A model generated the notes under the pieces. It saw nothing but the letters and a program-made list of their open reading frames with translations. It was not told the origin of the DNA and ran no database searches. Below are positions 9,608-20,023 of a stretch of DNA of 64,000 nucleotides, in pieces. The position numbers and the translations under genes are program-made. Location of the stretch: assembly GCF_001983995.1 (NCBI RefSeq), contig NZ_CP019450.1, forward strand, positions 620,001 through 684,000. Direction: 5' to 3'. The DNA comes from Halioglobus japonicus. GTDB taxonomy: Bacteria > Pseudomonadota > Gammaproteobacteria > Pseudomonadales > Halieaceae. The first letter of the stretch is position 1; each line of letters opens with the position of its first letter.

Positions 9608-11407
9608 TTACCAGCCGCACTGGCGATTTTTATTCTGCTCGTCCAGCCAGGTCTGCAGCGGGGCAAAGTAATTCAACATAGCGCTGGGATTTACATCGCG
9701 CTCGCCGCTGAACGCTTCCAGAGTGTCTTGCCAGGGCTGTGAGGCACCCGCCACCATCAACTCGTTCAGGGCTGCTCCCGCTTCCTTGCTGTTGTAAATC
9801 GTACAGCGGTGCAGTGGTCCTTTGTGTCCGGCAAGCTCACACATCCGCTCGTGCAGTTGGAATTGCAGTAGGTGGGCCAGGAAGTAGCGTGTGTAGGACA
9901 CATTGCCCGGGATGTGGTACTTGGCGCCCGGATCAAAGTTGGATTCGTCGCGCGCTACCGGTGGCGTTACGCCCTGGTACTGCTCACGGAGCTTCCACCA
10001 GGCGGCGTTGTAGTCTTCTGGACCGACTTCACCGGCAAATACCTGCCAGCGCCACTTGTCCATGACCAGCGCAAAGGGCAGGAATGCCACTTTGTCGAGT
10101 GCCAGTTTCATCAGCCCCGCAATTTCTGTCTCCGGGTCTGCCTTGGGTGCAGCGTCCAGCAAACCGATCTGATGCAGGTAGTTGCCATTGACCGACAGCG
10201 CAATCACGTCGCCCAGCGCCTCGTGGAAGCCGGGATTGGCACTGCCCTGATGAAAATAGTTCTGCGATTTGTAGGCGCGCTGGTAGTAGTTGTGACCCAA
10301 CTCGTGATGGATGACTTTCACTTCGTCTTCGGTGCGCTGGATGCACATCTTGATGCGCAGGTCATCCTGGGAATCCACATCCCAGGCACTGGCGTGGCAG
10401 ACCACCTCGCGATCGCGAGGCTTGGTGAACTGGGAGCGGGCCCAGAACGTGTCTGGCAGCGGATCCAGCCCCAGGGAGACAAAGAACATCTCTGCCATTT
10501 CGACCATGGCGATCTCGTCCATTTCCTTGTCTTCGAGGATCTGGGTGAGGTTGTAGGGTGCTTTGGCATTACTGCCCATGACCACATTTTCTATGCCAGA
10601 CCAGGCCTGGGCCCACATGTTGCCCGTGAGGTGTGCGGGAATCATGCCGTTGCCAGGCATGACATCGGCACCATAGAACTCGGTTAACTTGGCTTGGACA
10701 TGGCACTGCAGAGATTCGTACAGCGGCTTGGCTTCATCCCAGTAGCGCTCCATGCTGGCGGAGAATTCGTCGCCCGACATGTCGTAACGGCTCCGCCAAT
10801 AGTCGCCCATATCAGCAAACCCAAGGTCTCTTGCTCCCTGGTTGGACAGCTCTACCTGACGGCTAAAGGGCGCGCGCATGGGTGGTGCGATCGTGCGCCA
10901 GCCCTCCCACAACTCAGCTTGCTCGCTGGCGTCCCGCGATGTACTCAGGGTCAGCTCCATGTCGCGCAGTGACAGGCAGTTTCCTTCTTCAGGGCAATAT
11001 TTGCCCGTTGAATACAGGTTCTTCAGGTGGGCCCCGATCTCTACCAGCTCGGCGGTGGCGGCCTCGCTGGCGGGTGCGGGCAGATTGACCCCTTGGCGCA
11101 CCCGATTCAGGTTGCGGCGATTAACGTTACTCAAACCATCCTGGGCCAGAAGTTCATTCGCCTGGCGGGCGAGCTCGAGAAAGATCAGGCTGCGTTCCCG
11201 GCCGGTTTCGATAACCAGCTGCTGGGTGTCGTAAGTGATATGCGTATTGAATATCCACTGCGCGCGGGCATCGCGCAGGGCAATTTCAGAGGCGGTGGCC
11301 CCGGCTTGTTCGAAGAATGCTTCCGCGGTCTTGTTGGGGTTAGCCAGCGTGGCTGAAGCCAGCGTGGCTGTGGCGATGGCGGGCAGCGCCAGTCGGAATA
11401 GGTTCAT
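9608..11407 (-). CDS. M2-family peptidyl-dipeptidase (ACE-like zinc metallopeptidase), exported
   Basis: A 599-residue protein with a signal peptide (MNLFRLALPAIATATLASATLA) and the zinc motif HHELGH near residue 368. A second zinc-ligand region follows, FHQGSANPGFHEALGDVIALS, as in angiotensin-converting-enzyme relatives. Family members remove C-terminal dipeptides from peptides in the periplasm or outside the cell, probably for peptide scavenging. The start at ATG 11407 has GGAG upstream and begins at the signal peptide; a TTG four codons earlier sits directly on the GGAG. It stands alone in the accessory block between mnmE and mnmG. Confidence 0.9.
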   Translation of the reverse strand: MNLFRLALPAIATATLASATLANPNKTAEAFFEQAGATASEIALRDARAQWIFNTHITYDTQQLVIETGRERSLIFLELARQANELLAQDGLSNVNRRNLNRVRQGVNLPAPASEAATAELVEIGAHLKNLYSTGKYCPEEGNCLSLRDMELTLSTSRDASEQAELWEGWRTIAPPMRAPFSRQVELSNQGARDLGFADMGDYWRSRYDMSGDEFSASMERYWDEAKPLYESLQCHVQAKLTEFYGADVMPGNGMIPAHLTGNMWAQAWSGIENVVMGSNAKAPYNLTQILEDKEMDEIAMVEMAEMFFVSLGLDPLPDTFWARSQFTKPRDREVVCHASAWDVDSQDDLRIKMCIQRTEDEVKVIHHELGHNYYQRAYKSQNYFHQGSANPGFHEALGDVIALSVNGNYLHQIGLLDAAPKADPETEIAGLMKLALDKVAFLPFALVMDKWRWQVFAGEVGPEDYNAAWWKLREQYQGVTPPVARDESNFDPGAKYHIPGNVSYTRYFLAHLLQFQLHERMCELAGHKGPLHRCTIYNSKEAGAALNELMVAGASQPWQDTLEAFSGERDVNPSAMLNYFAPLQTWLDEQNKNRQCGW

Positions 11408-11622
11408 AGTGTTTGGCAACTCCAGGTTATGGATGAATACCCCAGTAGAACGAAATAACAGCCTGCGACCTCAGTCGTGTAATGGGGTGTAATTGAGCGG
11501 ATAATCATTTTTCGCGAGAGTAGATCAGGTGCAGGGGAGCACCAACATGCGAACACGGACGTTCACTCTTCCTGCACTCTTTTCCTCTATCGACATCCAT
11601 CCACACCCCTTAACCTGAGCGG

Positions 11623-11987
11623 CTAGCTGAAGGCGGGGATTATTTCTACCCTGGAATCGGAAAGTGCTCTGCCGAGTGTGCAGGGCGTGTTCTCGTTTTC
11701 CTGCCAGGCCGAGATGGCCACTTTGGCTACCTGGAGCCCCTTTTGCGTCACCACGCAGCGCGCGTAGGTGTCACGGAGCCGGCAGACACGCAGGTAATCC
11801 AGCGAGAAGTTGATGATTTTGGGCACCACGGGTTGGTCTATACGCGCGATGAGGAACTGGGACGCACATTACTCCATAAATCCGCCTATGACACCGCCAT
11901 GCATTGCGGGCACCATGGGATTTTCACCAGCCATGCAGATAACGTTGCGGCACTGGGTGACTTGTTGAGCAACTCGTCGAGGATCAT
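11623..11987 (-). pseudogene. Hotdog-fold (PaaI-like) thioesterase, degenerate second copy
   Basis: Starting at ATG 11987, which overlaps the stop of the preceding thioesterase relic (ATGA), the sequence reads MILDELLNK. It then needs a frame change to reach NPMVPAMHGGVIGGFME, the active-site region of PaaI-type thioesterases. An in-frame TAA follows, then CASQFLIARI ... VVPKIINFSLDYLR ... TYARC to a normal C-terminus at 11623. The segment between the N-terminus and the active site is also shorter than in relatives. One frameshift, one internal stop and an apparent deletion together indicate a true pseudogene. Confidence 0.65.
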
Positions 11988-12391
11988 TGGGCCATTTCCT
12001 CAGTGAGATCGACATCGCGCATGATGACAAAGGAGCCGGTGGCGCGATGTTGTCCAGGCGATACCTTCCATAAAGGCGACCCGTTCCGCAGCCCGACAGG
12101 CCCGGCCTGCGGCAACTAGGTCATGTCCCCCTTTGGCAACCCTATGTGATCGATACGCAAATCCAGAGTGGGCGTAATGTGCGTTCCGACTTGGTCGTGG
12201 GCGATCCCGGAAAGCCCTAGCGTCTGGTCAAGCAGCATGGTGATCACTCCGCCGTGCAGAGCGCCGGTATCCGGATTGCCCACCATGGAGGGGTCGTAGG
12301 GCAAACGGAGGGTGATTTCGCTGTTATCAATACTGACAACGTCGATGCCCTTGAGTTGGGAATGCACCACAAATTCGCATATCCGGCGCAA
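11984..12391 (-). pseudogene. Hotdog-fold (PaaI-like) thioesterase, frameshifted first copy
   Basis: Frame one reads RRICEFVVHSQLKGIDVV ... GALHGGVITMLLDQTLGLSG ... LDLRIDHIGLPKG, the thioesterase core with its conserved HGGV. It breaks at a run of five G (12127-12131) and continues in another frame as HDLVAAGRACRAAERVAFMEG. It breaks again near 12055 and ends as QHRATGSFVIMRDVDLTEEM. Adding G residues at both places would restore about 138 residues, so this copy could be an intact gene with undercalled G runs. No good start codon is visible: TTG at 12391 is used here, and an ATT at 12421 lies behind a strong AAAGGAGG. Confidence 0.6.
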
Positions 12392-12460
12392 CGTGGTGTA
12401 CTGATGTTCGGTAGAGACAATTCACGGGGCCTCCTTTAGCCCCGTGATTCTGCGCCGAAA

Positions 12461-14455
12461 TTACAGCAAGGGGGCGATGACCAGGCTGACGATAGCCATC
12501 ACATTGATAAGAATATTCATCGATGGGCCAGATGTATCCTTGAAGGGGTCGCCCACAGTGTCGCCGACCACGGTCGCTGAGTGAGTCTCTGACCCTTTGC
12601 CGCCGAGGTTGCCCTTCTCGACAAACTTCTTGGCGTTGTCCCAGGCGCCACCGGCATTCGCCATCATCAGCGCCATCAGCACGCAGCCCAGAAGAGCCCC
12701 GCCGAGCATGCCGCCCAGTGCCTGGGCGCCCAGGGCAAACCCAACCAACACCGGTGTTGCGACAGCGATAGCGCCAGGGCCAATCATTCTGCGCAGGGCC
12801 GCGGATGTGGCAATGTCGACACAGCGCGCGGTATCCGGTTCAGCCTTGCCCTCCAGCAGCCCGGGAATCTCGCGAAACTGGCGACGGATCTCGGTAATCA
12901 TATCGAAAGCGGCTTCGCCCACGGCTGTCATGGTGATCGAGGCAATCAGGAACGGTACTGCTCCGCCGATAAACATACCCACCAGAACGGTGGGGTCAGA
13001 CAGTTCCAGCGAGAACCCGGGGTTATTGGCTTCGACGGTTTCCACGAACGCGGCAATAATCGCCAGTGCCGCGAGCGCCGCCGCGCCAATGGCGAAGCCC
13101 TTGCCAATCGCTGCGGTGGTATTGCCGACTTCATCGAGACCATCGGTGATTTTGCGGGTTTCTTCGCCCATGCCAGCCATTTCAGCGATACCACCGGCGT
13201 TATCGGCGACAGGTCCATAGGCATCAATAGCCATGGTAATACCCACCGTGGCCAGCATGCCGACCGCCGAAATCCCTACCCCGTAGAGACCTGACAGTGA
13301 GGTCGATACCCAGATAATCGCGGCCAGAAAGAGAATCGGCAGCACAACCGACTGCATACCGACAGCCAGTCCCGTAATCATGACGGTGGCTGGCCCGGTC
13401 TCGCCGGATTTGGCAATTTTCTCGACCGGCGAAGAGCCGGTGTAGTACTCGGTGATAAGGCCAATGGCGACACCACCGACTGCGCCTGCCACTACGGACC
13501 AGAAGATGTCAGTTTTCAGCCCCAGTGCGGCAATGAGAAACCAGGCCATGGCCGCAAAAATGACCGGCGCGGCCAGGGTGCCGGTGCGCAAGGCCACTTC
13601 CGGGGCTGCTTTACTGCGCGCCCGCACAATCAGGATGCCGCACAATGAGGCGATCAGGCCAATGGTTGCCAGCGAGAGCGGTAAAAACATCATCGCCGCC
13701 ATTTGTTCCGAGGAGATCGCCATGGTGGAGGCAATGGCGATACAGGCGATCATGGAACCGCAGTAGGATTCAAAAATATCCGAGCCCATACCGGCGATAT
13801 CGCCGACGTTGTCACCCACGTTGTCCGCGATGACACCCGGATTGCGGGGGTCGTCCTCTGGAATCCCGGCTTCAACCTTACCGACCAGGTCGGCCCCGAC
13901 ATCGGCACTTTTGGTGAAAATACCGCCGCCGACCCGTGAAAACAGTGCAACGACCGAGGCGCCCATACCAAAACCGTGAATAGCGTGGGCCGTCTCCGGA
14001 TCGCCACCGAAGTACCAGTAGAGGCTGCCCAGGCCAATCAAGCCCAGTGAAGCGACACACAGGCCCATAATCGAGCCCCCGTAAAAAGAGATCGAGAGCG
14101 CGGCATCCTGGCCGTGGGTGTGTGCTGCGACGGCGGTACGAACATTGGCCTTGGTCGCGGCAAACATGCCGAGGAAACCGGCGATTGCGGATGAAAGTGC
14201 GCCGACCAGGAATGAAATCGCGGTATTGGCGCCCAGAGGTGAGACAAATATCGCGACCAGCAATACCAGGCCGAACAGCCCCAGCATTTTGTATTCGCGC
14301 TGCATAAAGACCATGGCGCCCAGGTGGATCTGGTCACCGATTTTCTTAACCTGACCTTCGCCGTGATTATGGCGAACCATGATGTGATAAATAATGAAGG
14401 CGATGGCCAGACCGGCCAGACCGAGCAAGGGGGGTACCACATGATATTCAGACAT
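12461..14455 (-). CDS. hppA: Membrane-bound ion-translocating pyrophosphatase
   Basis: A 664-residue protein with about 15-16 hydrophobic segments that couples pyrophosphate hydrolysis to proton or sodium export. The catalytic signature [22 protein letters not shown] is present, as are VADNAGG and the C-terminal [15 protein letters not shown]. The position that separates K+-dependent from K+-independent enzymes reads [10 protein letters not shown] (Ala rather than Lys), so this is predicted to be K+-dependent. Whether it pumps H+ or Na+ is not decided by what I can see. It sits in the accessory block with no obvious operon partner. Confidence 0.95.
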   Translation of the reverse strand: MSEYHVVPPLLGLAGLAIAFIIYHIMVRHNHGEGQVKKIGDQIHLGAMVFMQREYKMLGLFGLVLLVAIFVSPLGANTAISFLVGALSSAIAGFLGMFAATKANVRTAVAAHTHGQDAALSISFYGGSIMGLCVASLGLIGLGSLYWYFGGDPETAHAIHGFGMGASVVALFSRVGGGIFTKSADVGADLVGKVEAGIPEDDPRNPGVIADNVGDNVGDIAGMGSDIFESYCGSMIACIAIASTMAISSEQMAAMMFLPLSLATIGLIASLCGILIVRARSKAAPEVALRTGTLAAPVIFAAMAWFLIAALGLKTDIFWSVVAGAVGGVAIGLITEYYTGSSPVEKIAKSGETGPATVMITGLAVGMQSVVLPILFLAAIIWVSTSLSGLYGVGISAVGMLATVGITMAIDAYGPVADNAGGIAEMAGMGEETRKITDGLDEVGNTTAAIGKGFAIGAAALAALAIIAAFVETVEANNPGFSLELSDPTVLVGMFIGGAVPFLIASITMTAVGEAAFDMITEIRRQFREIPGLLEGKAEPDTARCVDIATSAALRRMIGPGAIAVATPVLVGFALGAQALGGMLGGALLGCVLMALMMANAGGAWDNAKKFVEKGNLGGKGSETHSATVVGDTVGDPFKDTSGPSMNILINVMAIVSLVIAPLL

Positions 14456-14602
14456 AAGCTGACTCCATGTTGACTATTATTTGATCTTGCACCTGCATGC
14501 TACCTAATGTGTGACGGGGGTGACAAGATCAGACATCCGGGCTTGTATCACGGCGTTGGGGCCGCGAGAATGCAGGCATAAGTTAAAAGAATAGGTGAAC
14601 AC

Positions 14603-15661
14603 ATGACCTGGTTGTGGTTTCTGGCCGTTGTGATAGCTGTGGTCTGGTTGATAGGCCGCTTGCATCTCAGCGGTGCCGATTTGCGCCAGTACGATGCCCC
14701 TGCAGGTGAGCAATTTCCCGGTACGGACTTCAGTGACGAGCGCGATCACGTGGAAGCGTCCCTCAAAGTCGGTAGCGGTGCGATCCGCGAACAGCCCAGA
14801 CGCGAGCAATTGAAGCTGCTGCGGGAATACCTCGACAACATGTCGACGGGACTCGACCTGCCTGCCACATTTACCCCGGTAGACGCCGGCGGTGTGCCCG
14901 CAGAATGGGTGATTGCGCCAGAGTCAGACCCAGATCGACGCTTGCTGTATATCCATGGCGGTGGATTTGTCATGGGCAGCCCCCGCAGTCACCGCAATAT
15001 CACAGCCCATTTTGCCAAGCTGTGCGGCGTGTCGGTGTTGTCGGTTGATTACCGGCTAATGCCCGAGCATCCGCGGCTGGCGGGGGTAGAAGACTGTCAG
15101 CTGGCGTACCAGTGGCTCCTGGAAAATGGGCCCGAGGGCAGTTGCGCGCCCTCGCTGATACTGGTCGCAGGTGATTCTGCCGGCGGTAATTTGTCGTTAA
15201 TGATTAGCGCCTGGAGTCGCGATCATGCTTCGCGCAAGGTTGATGGGGTTGTTGCACTGTCGCCGGTGACCGACCTCACGCTGGGTTCACCGAGCATGAA
15301 AGATAATATCGAAACTGACGCTATGCTCGGCCCCATGTTTGCCGGGCTGGCGAAAATACCGCGCCCGCTCCTGCTCTGGATGAGCTGGTTCCAGGGCCGG
15401 ACTACGCCCGCCAATCCGGTGATATCACCGGTATTTGGTGATCTGAGCAACTTGCCGCCAACACTGGTGCATGCCAGTGAATCGGAGATGTTGCGCGATG
15501 ACGGCAGGCGTTATGTGAACCGCACTGTATCACAGGGCTCACCGGCCAGGCTGCAAACCTGGCCTGCCGTGGTACACGTGTGGCACATGTTTTATCCCGA
15601 TCTAACTGAGGCCAGGGAGGCCTGGGAAGAAATCCGCAAATTTATAGCCGAACTGGGCTAG
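14603..15661 (+). CDS. Alpha/beta hydrolase (HSL-type esterase/lipase), membrane-anchored
   Basis: A 352-residue protein with an N-terminal membrane helix (MTWLWFLAVVIAVVWLIG) followed by a hormone-sensitive-lipase type hydrolase domain. The oxyanion motif HGGGF (about 117-121), the nucleophile elbow GDSAGG (about 192-197), an acidic residue in the SESEMLRDD region and His in VVHVWHMF form the catalytic set. It probably hydrolyses short- or medium-chain esters at the membrane. A second, unrelated-subfamily hydrolase follows after 11 bases, so the two are likely one transcription unit for ester or lipid use. Confidence 0.85.
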   Translation: MTWLWFLAVVIAVVWLIGRLHLSGADLRQYDAPAGEQFPGTDFSDERDHVEASLKVGSGAIREQPRREQLKLLREYLDNMSTGLDLPATFTPVDAGGVPAEWVIAPESDPDRRLLYIHGGGFVMGSPRSHRNITAHFAKLCGVSVLSVDYRLMPEHPRLAGVEDCQLAYQWLLENGPEGSCAPSLILVAGDSAGGNLSLMISAWSRDHASRKVDGVVALSPVTDLTLGSPSMKDNIETDAMLGPMFAGLAKIPRPLLLWMSWFQGRTTPANPVISPVFGDLSNLPPTLVHASESEMLRDDGRRYVNRTVSQGSPARLQTWPAVVHVWHMFYPDLTEAREAWEEIRKFIAELG

Positions 15662-15672
15662 GGGGTTTACCC

Positions 15673-16506
15673 ATGCAACAGCGTGATGGCCGCTTCCAGG
15701 GCGCCGCAGGTCATACCATTTACTACCAGTACTGGACACCAGAAGAACCGCCCCGCGCGGTGGTTCTGCTGGTGCATGGTTCCGGTGAACACAGTAATCG
15801 CTACGTCCATGTGGCCGAGTTTCTGACTGCCAGGGGCTTTGCGGTAGCGGCAATTGACCACATTGGGCATGGCAAATCCGATGGCCAGTATGGCCATATG
15901 GAGAAATTTCAGCACTATCTGGACACCTTGGAAATTTTCCATCGCCAGGTCAGCTGGGATTTCGACAAAGTCCCCATGTTCCTGTTTGGCCATAGTATGG
16001 GCGGCTTGATTTCCGCGCTCTATCTGTTGGACTTTCAGGATGAATTTGCCGGTGCGGCTCTGTCAGGGCCGGCGATCAAGCCCGATCTTGAGCCGAGTAA
16101 GGGGCAGTTGTTATCCATTAAGCTGCTCTCGAAAACTACGCCGTCCCTGGGTGTGTTGCAGCTGGATGCCGCAGGTGTCAGCCGCGATCCGGCCGTGGTC
16201 AAGGCGTACAATGAGGACCCCCTGGTTTTCCACGGCAAAATGTCTGCCCGCTATGTGGCTGAGTTGTTCGGGGCCATGACCCGGATTCAGGCTGAGGCCA
16301 ATAAAATCACGCTGCCGTTGTTAATGATGCACGGTGAGGCTGACACGCTAACCTCACCCGAGGGAACCCGGATGCTCAATGGCCGGATTCGCTCTGAGGA
16401 CAAGACGGTGAAGCTCTATCCCGAGCTGTATCACGAGATTCTGAACGAGCCTGAGCAGGGCGAGGTTCTCGAAGACCTCGTCAGCTGGATGCAAGCCCGG
16501 TTGTAG
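15673..16506 (+). CDS. Alpha/beta hydrolase, monoacylglycerol lipase / lysophospholipase type
   Basis: A 277-residue protein with the serine-lipase elbow GHSMGG, the oxyanion region VHGSGEHSNRY, a likely acid in HGEADTLTS and His in LYHEILNEPE. The layout GHGKSDGQYGHMEKFQHYLDTL is typical of monoacylglycerol lipase and PldB-like enzymes, which release fatty acid from monoacylglycerols or lysolipids. No signal peptide is seen, so it should act in the cytoplasm. It follows the membrane esterase directly and precedes mnmG by about 110 bases. Confidence 0.85.
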   Translation: MQQRDGRFQGAAGHTIYYQYWTPEEPPRAVVLLVHGSGEHSNRYVHVAEFLTARGFAVAAIDHIGHGKSDGQYGHMEKFQHYLDTLEIFHRQVSWDFDKVPMFLFGHSMGGLISALYLLDFQDEFAGAALSGPAIKPDLEPSKGQLLSIKLLSKTTPSLGVLQLDAAGVSRDPAVVKAYNEDPLVFHGKMSARYVAELFGAMTRIQAEANKITLPLLMMHGEADTLTSPEGTRMLNGRIRSEDKTVKLYPELYHEILNEPEQGEVLEDLVSWMQARL

Positions 16507-16617
16507 CAGGCGGGATGGGTGGTTTCGCAGCAATATTCACCTTGCTCGCTTTTTGAACAATGCCGGTCCTCTGCGTATAATCTCGCCCCCTGATTCAGGT
16601 GGCGGACGAGGCCAGCG

Positions 16618-18522
16618 GTGGAATTCAAACAGACCTACGATGTGATAGTGGTTGGCGGCGGACATGCCGGGACCGAGGCGTGCCTGGCGGCCGCCCGTAT
16701 GGGCTGTCGCACCCTGTTGTTGACCCACAGTGTCGACACGCTGGGCCAGATGTCCTGCAACCCCGCGATTGGCGGTATTGGCAAGAGCCATCTGGTGAAA
16801 GAAGTGGACGCGCTGGGCGGCGCGATGGGCCGGGCTACCGATCGTGCCGGTATTCAATTCCGGATTCTCAATTCCCGCAAGGGACCCGCGGTGCGGGCTA
16901 CCCGCGCCCAGGCCGACCGGGTGCTTTACCGCAACGCTATTCGCGAAATTCTCGAAGCCCAGGAAAACCTGTCGATCTTCCAGCAACCGGTGGATGACCT
17001 GCTGATCGAGAACGGTGTGGTGGCCGGTGCCATTACCCAGATGGGCGTGATCTTCCGGGCGCCTCGCGTGGTGCTCACCACCGGTACTTTTCTCGGTGGC
17101 AAGCTGCATATTGGTTTGGAAAATTCCGCCGGCGGCCGGGCGGGAGATCCACCGTCGATTGCCCTTGCCAACCGGCTGCGCGAACTGCCGTTCCGGGTGG
17201 AGCGACTGAAGACCGGCACACCGCCACGTATCGATGCTCGCAGCGTGGACTTCTCCGGGCTCGAAGAGCAGTGGGGTGAAGAACCCCTGCCGGTAATGTC
17301 TTTTATGGGTTCTGTCGATGAACATCCCGAGCAGCGCTGTTGCTGGATTACCCATACCAATGAACGCACCCATGACATTATCCGCGCGAGCCTCGATCGC
17401 TCGCCGATGTTTTCCGGTGTGATTGAAGGGGTGGGCCCGCGTTATTGCCCCAGTGTCGAAGACAAAATTCACCGCTTCGCTGACAAAAATTCTCACCAGG
17501 TGTTTATCGAGCCCGAGGGTTTGTCGACGCCTGAGCTGTACCCTAATGGCATTTCCACCAGCCTGCCCTTTGATGTGCAGATTGAACTGGTGCATTCGAT
17601 CAAGGGCTTTGAAAACGCCCACATCACCCGGCCCGGGTATGCGATCGAGTACGATTTTTTCGATCCACGTGATCTGCAGTATTCGCTGGAAACCAAAGCG
17701 CTGCCAGGACTGTACTTCGCTGGCCAGATCAATGGCACTACCGGTTACGAAGAGGCAGCTGCCCAGGGATTGTTGGCCGGCATGAACGCGGCCCTCGCCG
17801 CGCGTAGCGAAGCGCCATGGTGCCCGCGTCGCGATGAAGCCTATCTCGGTGTGCTGGTAGATGACTTGATCACCATGGGCACAATCGAGCCCTATCGCAT
17901 GTTTACCTCCCGCGCCGAGCATCGGTTGTTGTTGCGCGAGGACAACGCAGATCTGCGCCTGACTCCAGCGGGCCGTAAGTTTGGTCTGGTGGATGACGCG
18001 CGCTGGCAGCGATTTGAGGCAAAACAGGAAGCCATGGAGCGCGAGAGCCAGCGCCTGGCTAGTACCTGGATCCAGCCGGGAACCGCCGAGGCCGACCAGT
18101 TGGCCGACAAGCTTTCCAGCCCACTGACCAGGGAGTATTCCCTGGCCGACCTGCTCAAACGCCCGGAACTTGAGTACGCCGACATCGCTGCGGTTAAGGG
18201 TGAACCCACCCCAGATACCCAGGCTGCCGAACAAGTGGCAATCCAGGCCAAGTACGCCGGTTACATCGACCGTCAGAAAGATGAGATCGAGCGACTGCGT
18301 CGCTATGAGAACACTGCGCTGCCTGAAGATCTCGATTATGAGCAGATTGATGGTTTGTCCAACGAGATGAAGCAGAAGTTGGGTGAAGCGCGGCCCGCGA
18401 CCCTGGCCCGTGCCAGCCGTATTCCAGGAGTCACTCCGGCGGCGGTATCGCTGCTGCTGATTTACCTCAAGAAGCGCGGGGCCCTGGCTGCGGCGGCGGA
18501 TGACACCCGCCAGTTGGCCTGA
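16618..18522 (+). CDS. mnmG: tRNA uridine-5-carboxymethylaminomethyl(34) synthesis enzyme MnmG
   Basis: A 634-residue FAD enzyme that partners MnmE in wobble-uridine modification. The FAD-binding motif [19 protein letters not shown] is at the N-terminus. [41 protein letters not shown] and the C-terminal [15 protein letters not shown] are family signatures. The start is a GTG at 16618. Normally it sits next to mnmE; here about 8 kb of accessory genes separate them. rsmG follows after six bases. Confidence 0.97.
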   Translation: MEFKQTYDVIVVGGGHAGTEACLAAARMGCRTLLLTHSVDTLGQMSCNPAIGGIGKSHLVKEVDALGGAMGRATDRAGIQFRILNSRKGPAVRATRAQADRVLYRNAIREILEAQENLSIFQQPVDDLLIENGVVAGAITQMGVIFRAPRVVLTTGTFLGGKLHIGLENSAGGRAGDPPSIALANRLRELPFRVERLKTGTPPRIDARSVDFSGLEEQWGEEPLPVMSFMGSVDEHPEQRCCWITHTNERTHDIIRASLDRSPMFSGVIEGVGPRYCPSVEDKIHRFADKNSHQVFIEPEGLSTPELYPNGISTSLPFDVQIELVHSIKGFENAHITRPGYAIEYDFFDPRDLQYSLETKALPGLYFAGQINGTTGYEEAAAQGLLAGMNAALAARSEAPWCPRRDEAYLGVLVDDLITMGTIEPYRMFTSRAEHRLLLREDNADLRLTPAGRKFGLVDDARWQRFEAKQEAMERESQRLASTWIQPGTAEADQLADKLSSPLTREYSLADLLKRPELEYADIAAVKGEPTPDTQAAEQVAIQAKYAGYIDRQKDEIERLRRYENTALPEDLDYEQIDGLSNEMKQKLGEARPATLARASRIPGVTPAAVSLLLIYLKKRGALAAAADDTRQLA

Positions 18523-18528
18523 TCCAGT

Positions 18529-19158
18529 TTGGACAGCGCACTTACTTCACAGCTCGAAGAGGGCTGCCGGATACTCAACGTCGCCCAGCAACCCCAGGAC
18601 CAGCCGCAATTACTGGCTTACCTTGAACTGCTGATCAAGTGGAACAAGGCCTATAACCTAACGGCGGTTCGCGACCCAGCGCAGATGGTTACCAAGCATT
18701 TGCTCGACAGCCTGGCCATCGCGCCGCACCTGCGCGGCCAGCGGCTGATCGATGTGGGCACCGGTGGCGGATTGCCCGGCGTGCCCATGGCGATTCTATT
18801 CCCTGAACGCGAATTTCACCTGCTTGATAGCAATGGCAAGAAGACCCGCTTCCTGTTTCAGGTGAAAACTGCGCTGCGCTTGGATAATATGACAGTTCAC
18901 CAGGCGCGCGTGGAATCATTTGCGCCAGAAGCCCCTTACGACACTGTGCTGTCACGGGCGTTCGCCACGATAGGGGACATGGTGGGCGGTTGCCGCCACC
19001 TGCTTGGCCCGGATGGCCACTTTCTCGCCATGAAGGGTGTCTACCCGGAGGAGGAAATCGCCGTCGTTGCCGAAAGTTGCAGGCTGGAAGCCGTGCACGA
19101 ACTGCATGTTCCCGGTTTGGACGAACAACGTCACCTGGTGGATATGACACCGCGTTAG
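18529..19158 (+). CDS. rsmG: 16S rRNA (guanine527-N7)-methyltransferase RsmG
   Basis: A 209-residue class I methyltransferase that makes m7G527 in 16S rRNA. The N-terminal WNKAYNLTAVRDP and the SAM motif LIDVGTGGGLPGVPMAI are diagnostic, and the protein ends near the conserved QRHLV. The start is TTG at 18529, six bases after the mnmG stop, so the genes are co-transcribed. It is the usual link between mnmG and parA in this block. Confidence 0.95.
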   Translation: MDSALTSQLEEGCRILNVAQQPQDQPQLLAYLELLIKWNKAYNLTAVRDPAQMVTKHLLDSLAIAPHLRGQRLIDVGTGGGLPGVPMAILFPEREFHLLDSNGKKTRFLFQVKTALRLDNMTVHQARVESFAPEAPYDTVLSRAFATIGDMVGGCRHLLGPDGHFLAMKGVYPEEEIAVVAESCRLEAVHELHVPGLDEQRHLVDMTPR

Positions 19159-19200
19159 CAGCGCAAAGCAATAACAGACCAGGGGTAACAGGGGTTAATA

Positions 19201-20013
19201 GTGGCAAGAGTTCTCGCAATAGCGAACCAGAAAGGCGGCGTGGGCAAGACCACCACCTGTGTCAATCTCGCTGCTTCCCTGGCTGCCATGAAAAAGCAGG
19301 TTCTCCTCGTTGATCTCGACCCCCAGGGCAATGCCACCATGGGCAGCGGCATCGACAAATATTCCGCCGAAAAAACGATCTACGATGTGCTCGTACAGCG
19401 GGCACCGGTTATGCAGGTGCGCCAGACGGCTGCTGCCGCTGGCTATGATGTGCTGCCGGCCAATGGCGATCTGACCGCAGCTGAAGTTGAGCTGCTTGAA
19501 GTGGAAAACAAAGAGGCGCGGCTGCGAGCGGCGCTGATGGAAGTTGACGCCCACTACGATTACGTACTGATCGACTGTCCACCCTCACTGAATATGCTGA
19601 CGCTCAATGCGTTGATCGCCGCCGACGGTGTCGTCATTACCATGCAGTGTGAGTATTTTGCGCTCGAGGGGCTCTCTTCCCTGGTGGAAACCATTAACGG
19701 CATCGCCGGTTCGGTGAATCCGGACCTGATGATCGAAGGCATTCTGCGCACCATGTACGACCCTCGCAACAGCCTGACCACAGAGGTCTCCAGCCAGCTG
19801 CACGAGTACTTTGGCGACAAGGTGTACCGAACTGTTGTACCGCGCAATATTCGCCTCGCCGAGGCACCTAGCCACGGCGTGCCGACCATGTACTATGACA
19901 AGTATTCCCGCGGCTCCAAGGCCTACATGGCGCTGGCCGGCGAAATGATTCGTCGCGAGGAAAAATCCGTCGCTGCCGCCGCATCTGCAATTAGCCCCAA
20001 CCTGCTGACCTGA
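19201..20013 (+). CDS. parA: Chromosome partitioning ATPase ParA (Soj)
   Basis: A 270-residue deviant Walker ATPase beginning [20 protein letters not shown], with the signature KGGVGKTT and DLDPQGNAT near residue 39. It moves ParB-parS origin complexes and so segregates the nearby oriC. GTG start at 19201. parB follows after ten bases. Close relatives on plasmids exist, but the rsmG-parA-parB-atp order marks this as the chromosomal copy. Confidence 0.96.
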   Translation: MARVLAIANQKGGVGKTTTCVNLAASLAAMKKQVLLVDLDPQGNATMGSGIDKYSAEKTIYDVLVQRAPVMQVRQTAAAAGYDVLPANGDLTAAEVELLEVENKEARLRAALMEVDAHYDYVLIDCPPSLNMLTLNALIAADGVVITMQCEYFALEGLSSLVETINGIAGSVNPDLMIEGILRTMYDPRNSLTTEVSSQLHEYFGDKVYRTVVPRNIRLAEAPSHGVPTMYYDKYSRGSKAYMALAGEMIRREEKSVAAAASAISPNLLT

Positions 20014-20023
20014 GGAGACCATA

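Noticed and set aside
16537..18234. A 565-codon open frame on the minus strand opposite mnmG
   Set aside because: It is antisense to a fully conserved gene, shows no recognisable family, and its openness follows from the codon bias of mnmG.
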